Of a DNA stretch of 64,000 bases, positions 55,994-64,000 are shown piece by piece. The DNA is taken from assembly GCA_021397845.1 (NCBI GenBank), contig CM038052.1:132189854-132253853 (forward strand), read 5' to 3'. The DNA is from Areca catechu. Its lineage: Eukaryota > Streptophyta > Magnoliopsida > Arecales > Arecaceae. Position numbers and translations under genes: made by a program. The notes under the pieces are model-generated. The model had not been told where the DNA came from and made no database searches. It was given only the letters and a program-made list of their open reading frames with translations. Within the stretch, counting starts at the first letter, position 1. Each line of letters begins with the position of its first letter.

Positions 55994-56418
55994 GATCGGG
56001 CAAAGACGATCTGCCCCTCGTTCTCTTCCTTCTTTTGGATCATTTTTTTCATCCCAGCCATTCGATCACTACTCCGCATCTTCGTCCTCTACTTCCATCT
56101 TGGTCTTGGTCTAGAAGTCATGAGAGATCGTGTGGCAGGAGTTCGGAAGCATCTGGGCAAAGGTCTGTGGTGGATCGGAGATGAGATGGTGGTCGGTGGT
56201 CTCGGGAAGGGTTGATTGCTATAGAAAAGGAAGTTATGTTAGCACGAGGGCTATCAGCATCCGGAAGATTAGGTGGAGGCGCCGATCTAAGGAACTTCAG
56301 TCATAGAGGAAGATGATGGCTGTGGGTAGTGGAGCAAGAACAGGGAAGACGACAGAGAACGGTGAAACCGGTGGGGGAGTCTGGGATTAGAAAAGAAACG
56401 TACCCTAACCTGACTTAT
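55994..56418 (-). other. Leader or further captured sequence of element E
   Basis: Mixed GC-rich and AT-rich sequence between the zinc-finger piece and the primer site. No product recognised on either strand. Confidence 0.4.
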
Positions 56419-56434
56419 GGCTCTGATACCAATT

Positions 56435-57171
56435 TAATAGGAGACAAAACAGGGAAAGATCGTCGGTGAACTAAGAAGTTGCCGAAGATTAGGGTATCCT
56501 TTTTTTTTGATTTTATTCTTTTCTATGGTGGTGGCAAAGGAAAAATGGAGATGGTGGGTAGGAAAATTGGACACTCTAGGACTGGAAACTTACATTTACG
56601 GAGAGACCTCTCACTTCTAGGGCATCTCACCTATCCCACTACATGTAGCCTAGGGCATCCCACCCATCTCACTACATGCGGAGCCTAGGGCATCCCATCC
56701 AAATCGTTACTTGGGGTCGTGAAGGAAAATCTCTAAGACCATAGAGGGGACTCGACAGGGAAAGGGGATAACAAGAGTCTCATACCCCTTGATGCCCGAA
56801 GGCAAAGGAAAGATGGGCCTCTTACCCTCCCCATACGGGGCGAATGAAAAGAAAGACTCTTTTCTTAAAACTCACTTGATTAACCAAACTTATTTTTTTA
56901 TAAAGGATTGAGGGTGATATTTATAGACCTGTCCAACCCTCATTTGAATTTGAATACAAGATAAAAAGATAGTGATGATTCAAATTCAAATACAAGATAG
57001 GATAAGATAAGCCTATCCATATCTCAATCCTAACCAACCAAATCCTAATTCAAAATTCAAACAAAAGATAAAGATAAATCCCAAATAAATTTATTTTGGA
57101 TATCCTCCAAGATTCGTGCAGCTCCAGGATTCGTGCTTGCTTCGGGATCCATGCTGGTGATGTCCCCATCA
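56435..57171 (-). repeat. 5' LTR of element E (737 bp)
   Basis: Co-linear with 46836-47562; the plus-strand start TG has changed to TA (TAATAGGAG). The primer site lies two to three bases away. Confidence 0.9.
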
Positions 57172-57550
57172 TAAGAGTTCAGGAAAACCTAGCCTCTTCA
57201 TCCAAGTGCATCCTTCGAGATATTGTATGATCCCGCTTCTTTCAAGAGAAGGAATAATCATTGCCAGGTATTCCAAACCCTTCCCTTCCCCTAGATTTAT
57301 TTTGATGAAGGGTAGATCAAGCATGTTCTAGTTAGGGTTTCTTAATCCTTGCGATCTTGCTTTCTCTTTTTTTCTTGAGGGTTAACTTTGTGGGGATTAT
57401 AATTTTGATCATCGTAGATCAACCTTGCATGTCCTTAATTTGTTTTCGGGAATAGAAGCATCATCAAACCTAAAATATTGCTCATATTAATCTGAAGTTG
57501 CTCTTTTCTTATGATGATTACTTGCATGCCCTATGTCCTCCATCACTAAG

Positions 57551-59490
57551 AGTCGGTAATAACCTAGACTCTTCACTCTAAATTGCTTGGCAAGCTTTAA
57601 GCTGGCTAGAAGAGCTTCATACTTGGCTTGGTTATTGGTCACTTTGAATGAGAAGCACAAAGCATACTTAGTGACTACTCCTTCCAAGTTTATGAGAATG
57701 AGTCTAGCTCTACTCCCTTGGTAGTTTGAAGCTCTATCCATATGAAGAATCTAGGTCATCCCCAGATTAGGTTACTTGACAAGTCGCTTGATAGGTGCTT
57801 CCTCAGGCTTGTCATCCAACTATGTGTACTTGATAAGAAAGTCGACTATGACTTGGATCTTCATAGATGATCTCAAGTAGTAGGAGATATTAAATTTATT
57901 GAGCTTGATCATCTATTTGGCCATCCTTTTGGAAGTATCAGGTATTGCAAGATAGCCTTGAGTGGTTGATTGGTTAAAATAATAATTGAATGCACTTGGA
58001 AGTAGGGCCTAAGAAGCTGCACAGAAATAATTGGTGCATAAGCTATCTTTTCAGGTTTAGAGTACTTGGTCTCTACATCATGGAGCACTTGGCTGGTGTA
58101 ATAGATAGTTTTTTAGATCCTTTTGTCATCCACTCAAAAAAGTACAAATTCAATTGCTTTTGGAGATATGGTGTGGTAGAAGTAGAGCACTTTTTCGATT
58201 CCTAGCTTGGAAAGTAGAGGTGGAGATCCAAGAAACTTTTTCAATTCTTCAAATGCTTGTAAGTATTCCTCTGTCCAATTGAAGCCATGTATATATTGCA
58301 GGATCTTAAAGAATGTCAAGCACCTTCGATTGATATTGAGATGAATCGACTAAGAGTGGCAATATGTCCAGTGAGCTGCTGCACTTCCTTCTTGGAGGTT
58401 GGATGCTACATACTGAGAATGGCTAAGATTTTTTTTGGATTTTTCCAAATGCTTCATTTAGTTACTATGAATTCGAGGAACTTGCTGACTTTGATATCAA
58501 AAGCATACTTGCTTAGATTCAACTCCATTTGATACCAACGAAGGGCATCAAAGGCTTCCTTTGAGTCTTTGATATAGTCGATTTCCTCCAAGCTTTTGAT
58601 GAGCATGTCATCGATATAGACCTCTACATTTTGACCAATCTGATCTTTGAAGACTTTATTGACTATTCATTAATATGTGGCTCTGGTATTTTTCAAATCG
58701 AAAGGCATTACTTTATAATAAAAACACCTTTGTCAGTCCCAAAGGCAATGTTCTCCGCATCCTAAGAGACATCTTTATTTGGTTGTAGCCTAAGAAGGCA
58801 TCCATGAAAATACTAGCTTATGTCTAAAAGTGGTATCGACTAGCTAATCAATTTTTTAATAGCAAAAGGCTATCCTTCGAGCAAAAAGGTATCCTAAGAG
58901 ACATTTTTATTTGGTTGTAGCCTGAAAAGGCATCCATGAAAATACTAGCTTATGTCTAAAAGTGGTATCGACTAGCTGATCAATTTTGATAGCAAAAAAT
59001 TATCCTTCGAGCATGTCTTATTAAGATCGATATAGTTGATGTAGATTCATCACTTTTCATTGATTTCTTGACCATGATGGCATTTACCAGCTAGTTGAGA
59101 TAATGAGCTTCCCGAATGAATCTAGTTGCTAGAAGTTTGTTTACTTCTTCGTTAATGACTTTCTATTTCTTTGGAGTAAAATTTTTTTTATTTTGTCAGA
59201 CCAGTTTATACTTTGAATCTACATTCAGTTTATGAGTGATAATCTCTAGAAGGATCCCTAGCATGTATGATTATGTCCAAGAAAAATTGTCCATATTTTA
59301 TTGCAAAAACTCCAATAGTCGGTATTGATATTCGTTGGGTAGAACAACTCTAATTTGTATAGTCTTCACTGGATCATATTTTAATGGAAAGGAGAGTAAT
59401 TGTTCAACTAGTTCTTCCTATTTCTCAGGCTCTCTCTGGTCTAGTTGTTAGGTGTTTGGCATTTCACTAGTTTCTTGCATTTTAGGTGCC
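57551..59490 (-). pseudogene. RNase H pair and reverse transcriptase of element H
   Basis: Second RNase H at 57487-57760 (RARLILINLEGVVTKYALCF, NNQAKYEALLASLKL). First RNase H/tether at 57850-58320 (FNWTEEYLQAFEELKKFL). RT at about 58330-59170 with VYIDDMLIKS near 58600 (catalytic Y-I-D-D kept) and piecewise FxLPKID, FMDAF residues. A 132-bp tandem duplication sits in RT (58755-59018). The PR-RT linker lies near 59180-59340 (SYMLGILLEIITHKLNVDSK-like). Multiple stops. Confidence 0.8.
58755..59018 (-). repeat. 132-bp tandem duplication in RT of element H
   Basis: CCTAAGAGAC at 58761 and 58893; the shared block includes CATCCATGAAAATACTAGC and GGTATCGACTAGCT. The two copies differ at a few sites. 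The duplicated block is the FMDAF/KIDQL part of RT. Confidence 0.9.
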
Positions 59491-59499
59491 ATCATCAAG

Positions 59500-60195
59500 C
59501 ACTGTTAGGCCATCTACTAGTCTCCATGCATCTCACCGACTTTGTTCTTTATTGAAAATTGAATGAGAAGATGTTTGGTTGAGATGATTGCATCCAACTT
59601 GTTTAATCCTAGACATCTAAGGATGACAAGGATGATATTGTATGCTGAAGAAATCTAAACAATAGTGAAGTGAGGAAGATAGTTCTTAATTGGGATGGAG
59701 TTCTAGTAGTGATAGGAATAGTAATTTCTTCTTTGATCCTGATGAATCTCTGAAAAAAATTACCAAGAGTGTAGAGACCCATCTTAGTTGGTTGTCAGAC
59801 AAATTCATATAAACAAATGTATCATAAAATAAGATATCAGTCAAGCTTCCATTTCTACTAAGACTCTTTGTACTTCATGTTTTGTTATTATCATAGAGAT
59901 GATAATTGCAATATCATGAAAATTATGAATCTTGACTAAATCCCTATCAAAAAAGTGATTATATTTTCTTCTCTTTCCTCTCTCCTAGACCTTTTGAAGA
60001 GTGCTTTGCCTCCTGAGAGATCATGTTGACTCATCCTTCTATCAGCCAATTGTCAATGTTAGCTTGAGTCAACTATGGGCAAGTTCTGGGTATCAAGCTA
60101 GACTGCTCTTTCGTAGACATACTTCCTGAGATGCCATGCTAAACAAGATCTTCAATTTCCTTCTTCAACTGAAAATAATCTTCGATGTCGTGGCC
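59500..60195 (-). pseudogene. Protease and gag C-terminus of element H
   Basis: Linker YNIILVILRCLGLNKLDAII at about 59580-59645 and a decayed protease centre at about 59830-59870 (NGSLTDILF after a shift). The C-terminal gag motif begins at about 60120-60195 (QLKKEIEDLV-like) and is cut in the Cys/His motif by the solo LTR at 60196. Confidence 0.7.
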
Positions 60196-62806
60196 TATTA
60201 GATGTATGCCCTAGAAGCAATTTAGCTAACACATATTTTAATTCTAGGATATAAAATTATATTTAATATTTATAATTGGATAATCTTTTCATATATGATA
60301 TGTCCATGTATCATCCAAGAAATTAATGGACAATAATACATATTCTTAAGAGTTAAGAGTATGAGATATGTATCATCATATATTAATTCCTAAATATTCT
60401 TGATTATAGGATTCATGAGAATGGTGATTGATCTGATTTAATCAGTGCATAGATCATTTTTCTCTTAAGGTAGACGAGTCTTGAGTCTATGTATAAAGAC
60501 ACTGGAGCTAGAGTGTAGGTGATTATTAGAGAATGATGGTACCAAGCATGACCATTACAAGAAGTCATGGGATGTTTTCTTACTCATCAGTGACTTTCTC
60601 GATGCTGTAGTTATATGAATGGTACTTTGACCTATGGTATCTTAGCCACTTATAGTGGGGTTGCTATAGTTTGTCAATATAAAATATTGGTATTAGCTAT
60701 TTAGGCCTTTACGGTGTCTGTTGGTTACAGTAGATTCATTATAGGAGTTAAAATTTGGGCCCTTGCAGTATTCTTTGACCGCAGTAGGTTCATTATAGGA
60801 GTGGAAATATATTTATATAGGATCTATCAATCTTAGTAGTTAAAGTGTAGTCCTATATGATTTAAGAAGTTAAGTTCTTAAGACCGTGGCTACAGTAATG
60901 TGAATGATAGTAAAGAATTTTTATGAGCTTTTATAATTTTTACTTGAGCTGATTGAATCATGCATATGATAGATGCTTAGAGTTTGGCGAGTTTCCATGA
61001 TCTACATCTTGTCAGGACTTTCGATAGAATAATTTAATCATACAATAACTATACCTAGGGGTTCTTTCTTCTATTCTACTGGATTGCTACTACATGCTGC
61101 TAAGCATCACTAGTGGATTGTGAGAAATTACAGGATCATTTCAGATCAACAATCATTGATGGAATGAGTTGAAATTATTTCAATCCATTGAAAGAGTTTG
61201 ATGATACTATGATGGAGATCATGATATATCTCATTACCAGCCATAATATAACCTGAAGGGTTACATATAATAGGAGTTTAACCTAATCATACATTAGATC
61301 AAATATGTAAGAGTTACATATTTAAAAAGTCTAAATTTGTAAAGATTATAATTTGAAACCTACTAATTTTGCTACTAATTTTAACAAGGAAGACTTTATT
61401 ACAAAATTATAATATAATTAGATGATTTGATTATTTAATTATAATTAGGCTTAATATAATTGAATTAGATTTGATTTGGTTGAGTTTAGGTGATAACTTA
61501 GTTCAGTTAGATTTTGGACTAACATAATTGTAATTATTACAAGCCAATTCAGTTTGACTTAATTTATTGTCTAATCCTAGATGAATTAAATTTGATTTGA
61601 TTCAATTAGTTTTAATCTATTCTATTTAGATTTAATGATCTTAATTAGATTATGATTTAATCCTAATTAGTTATAGGTTTAAACCTAAACCTAAATTAGT
61701 TAGGAATTAGGTTAGTTGGTTTCCTAGTTGGTTAAAATTAGTTAGTTAGTTGGCCTAACTAAGTCCTAACTAATTGTTAATTCGTTATGGATTAAACCTG
61801 AATTAGTTAGGAATTGGTTAGTTAGTTTCCTAGTTGGTTAGAATTAGTTAGTTAGTTAAACTAATTTCTAACTAATCCTAACTAATTTTCTCTCTCTTCC
61901 ACATTCCTTAATATCTCTCATGATATATAAGAATGAAGCCATGCCCATCTCTTATTCATGTTAAAATGGCTTTTGCATGGAGAATTATGTGGGGATGCCA
62001 TAGAAAGTGTTTTGTGCCTCTTGGAATTCTTTTTCTCCTATCTCTATCTAGTTTTTGGTTTGTGGATTTGATTTAATGTTTGTCCTAATTCTAAATAAGA
62101 AGGGATTCTAGGAGAGAAAGAATTGTGATATGTGGCATAAAAAAATAGTAGAGTGGTGGGTGCATAATACAAGGGGTTGTTTCGGTTTTAATGTGAGATG
62201 AGATCTTAAATACAACCGCCCATCCTTCTTGTTTTTCACTGATCACAAATATAAAAGAGAGGGATAAAAGATCACCCTTCTTAATACTCCTCTCGATTTT
62301 GATTGAAAGGGTTCAGTTCAAAAAAAAAAAATTATTCTCCCTTGATTTCTTGAGAAGAGATCTATTTTTATTTTTGGATTTCTTGAGTAAAGAAAAAAGA
62401 AAGAAAGATTTGATCCAATTATCGAAGCGAGGCCTGCAAGGTGCTAGCACTTTGATAATCTTGGAACTTCAATCAGGCCATCTCCTTGTATATACCAGCA
62501 TAGGCCAAGGCTGGGCACATGTGCAGCTTTAACGTGATCCAGGGGTTTTCCCCAGATTCAATCCGATGACTCCAGCGGAACCTGGGACTTTCCTCAGATT
62601 CGATTCGATGAAGATGGAGTAGTACAATAGGTATGTGAATTTAATCTACTCAATAATTTTAGTTTTATATGTAGATCTATATTATATATTCATGGTCTTT
62701 TATGCATACTTAGATTAGGTTTTTACTTCTACTGTAATTAATTTGATTAATTAATTTTTTTGAAAATCTCATATGCAACCTGGGGATCATCAGAATATTC
62801 CTAACA
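60196..62806 (+). mobile_element. Angela-like copia solo LTR (about 2.6 kb)
   Basis: Starts TATTAGATGTATGCCCTAGA (a decayed TGTTGGAATTATGCCCTAGA-type Angela/BARE start) and ends ATTCCTAACA. The flanks TGGCC (60191-60195) and AGGCC (62808-62812) match at 4 of 5 with one extra base. No internal element sequence or second LTR is present, so it is a solo LTR. The gag frame of H resumes immediately after it (CATGGTCCCGGTGGAAG). Confidence 0.75.
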
Positions 62807-62811
62807 GAGGC

Positions 62812-64000
62812 CATGGTCCCGGTGGAAGAGACAGTACTTGCTTTTATTGTGGGAGTTCAAAGGCTTTATCGGATAAGGCCTTCATAAATACTGCTTCCCT
62901 TCTATCTCCATGAGGATTTTAGATCTAGGGGCGAGGAGATGAGTGTAGCTGGAGTGTAGCTTTCAACAGGGTTCCTTGGCTTGGAACTCTATCGGCGGGA
63001 TGATTTGGGCTTCTTGGATTGGGCTACATTGGGCTCCCCTTGGGCTTACTTCTTCCTTAACTTTTTATCAATCTCTTGCCAAGTAAAAGCTCCTTCATCC
63101 ACGTGAATGCACTTGTATGCACAGGCTAGCATTTTTGAATAAGACTTAGAAGAAGTCTTATCCACCGAGTAGTTGAAGCGAGAGGTGTGGAGTCCTTTTT
63201 TCAGGGCTTGCATGGCCACAAACTCGTCCAGATGGTAGATTTCTTACGTGGCCACCTTGAGGTGGGCCACGTAGTTTTCAGAGACTCTTTGTCTTGCTAG
63301 AAGAAGAAGAGATTGTTAGCCTCTTATAATATCTTTTGACTAGCATTGGAGTGTGCCACAAACTTCCTTTCTAGTTGTTTGAAGGAGTCAATACTCCTCA
63401 GCTTGAGTCAGAAATACTATGCTTGGGTAATCTTGTGAAGAGTGGCTAAAAAGGCAATGCAGAGTAGAATATCGGAGGTACTCTAAATTCTCATAAGAAC
63501 CTTATAGCTCTCTAGATGATCCAGCAGGTTGGAGATACCGTCATAAGGCTCTAGCTAGGATATCTTGAACTAACTAGGGATCTATTCTTCCAGAATGCAT
63601 TGGGAAAGAGGGGGCAAGTGCGGAACTTAGTTAGGCTTTTGCTCTCTCTAAAGATCAACAAGTCGGCAATTGATCTCGCATAGCTTGTGATCATAGTCAT
63701 CGAGATATTGTTCGGCCAGTTGCCAAATAACCTCATTGATAGACCCCTCCTGGGAGGACTTGGATGATGACTCGGACAAAGATCAGGGATGCTTCTCCTG
63801 CTTTGACTCTTTCCCGGGTCATCACTCCGTTGGCTTGGGGCTTTCATGGTGCAGTGTAGAAGATCGTGACTGTGGGATGGTTCATTGATGAGAGGACCTT
63901 CCTCTAGGAGATCAGCAGCTTCCTTGACGAGATGAAAGGGATTGCAATTGATGGAAAGTCTGTCGGCATGAAGATCTCCACTGGGGAGATTGATGACTAG
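62812..64000 (-). pseudogene. gag of element H, continuing out of the window
   Basis: Cys/His motif remainder (YCLFHRDHG-like) at 62812-62850, then capsid residues piecewise (FNYSVDKTSSKSYSKMLACA and YKCIHVDEGAF near 63090-63190; the LKKGLHTSRF type just above). It is read through many stops. The N-terminal part continues past 64000. Confidence 0.7.

Larger units (their letters stand above)
46836..57171 (-). mobile_element. Non-autonomous LTR element E carrying pieces of three host genes, split by F
   Basis: LTRs 46836-47562 and 56435-57171, primer site TTGGTATCAGAGCC on the minus strand (56419-56432), flanks CAAGA (46831-46835) and TAAGA (57172-57176), 4 of 5 matching. Without inserted element F the element is about 3.2 kb. 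The interior lacks gag and RT. It has, in element orientation, a zinc-finger piece, a PEX7-like piece, an unidentified piece, an OST48-like piece, then a remnant of a chromovirus pol end (NSMELSSLHLKRN) with the hairpin at 47582-47598. It sits inside solo LTR I. Confidence 0.85.
45702..57545 (+). mobile_element. Solo LTR I (chromovirus-like), split by element E
   Basis: LTR parts 45702-46835 and 57177-57545 (about 1.5 kb together). Starts TGATGAGGGCACCAGGATC and ends TCCTCCATCA, flanked by a perfect CTAAG duplication (45697-45701 and 57546-57550). It has the same plan as the LTR of element F (GGGCACCAG start, GTCCTGTAATAA, CTCCGTGAGGGAG, CCAGGTA). A TATA-like TTATAAATA is at about 46287. Joining the two flanks restores the RNase H reading of element H (TDS, then LVDSQATNE), which confirms the insertion. 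Confidence 0.85.
38541..64000 (-). mobile_element. Tat-type Ty3/gypsy element H, heavily nested, both ends unresolved
   Basis: Plus-strand antisense ORF (38897-41712), tandem repeats (43225-44090), then minus-strand integrase (44270-45560), RNase H (45560-45701 joined to 57551-57800), RT (57800-59400), protease (59500-59870) and gag (59990 to the window end) in the same order as element C. It is interrupted by solo LTR I at 45702 (with E and F inside) and by an Angela-like solo LTR at 60196. All coding regions are decayed. The 5' LTR lies right of the window; the 3' LTR was not identified. Confidence 0.8.

Noticed and set aside
62299..62532. Plus-strand ORF in the Angela-like LTR
   Set aside because: Starts in an A-run, low complexity, inside an LTR.

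Overview
The window is nuclear DNA of a flowering plant. It is almost entirely nested LTR retrotransposons (Ty3/gypsy Tat-type and chromovirus-type, plus Ty1/copia), with one host gene fragment. The LTR, primer-site and antisense-ORF features are plant-specific. A monocot, possibly palm-like, host is only a weak impression. Almost every element lies on the minus strand, and none has an intact set of genes.

Layout, left to right. (1) 1-3004: leader and 2.4-kb LTR of a copia (Angela-like) element whose body lies left of the window. It truncates (2) Tat element B (3005-17206; minus; gag, protease, RT and dual RNase H, integrase cut short). B's own LTR is split by (3) chromovirus A (8600-17164; 1.3-kb LTRs, perfect GAACT target duplication). 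(4) 17482-18140: two correctly spliceable exons of a MATE transporter of the FRD3/DTX42-43 type, the only recognisable host gene in place. (5) 19854-37176: Tat element C with both LTRs, an intron-bearing antisense ORF on the plus strand, a 3' minisatellite, and two nested insertions: a copia solo LTR (27229-28821, CATCA duplication) and short non-autonomous element G (32809-35143, GAAAG duplication) carrying a PB1-domain gene fragment. (6) About 38.5 kb to the window end: Tat element H, with antisense ORF (broken by a hAT-like MITE), two tandem-repeat blocks, decayed integrase, RT, protease and gag. H holds a Russian-doll nest: solo LTR I (45702-57545, CTAAG duplication) contains non-autonomous element E (46836-57171), which contains gag-protease-only chromovirus relative F (48329-55463, CTGGA duplication). 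An Angela-like solo LTR (60196-62806) splits H's gag.

The most interesting content is gene capture. Element E carries pieces resembling three unrelated host genes: the OST48 subunit of oligosaccharyltransferase, the peroxisomal import receptor PEX7, and a QALGGH-type C2H2 zinc-finger protein. Element G carries a PB1-domain piece. E and G keep the tail of a chromovirus pol gene, including a 17-base hairpin beside the polypurine tract that also occurs in A and F. They therefore look like deletion derivatives that swapped coding DNA for host exons and may have been mobilised by an A/F-type helper. A second theme is the antisense ORF of C and H, which has its own G-box/TATA-like upstream region and antisense introns.

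Coordinates of element ends rest on terminal TG/CA, target duplications and primer sites read directly. Domain boundaries inside decayed pol genes are approximate. No tRNA or rRNA genes or CRISPR arrays were seen.
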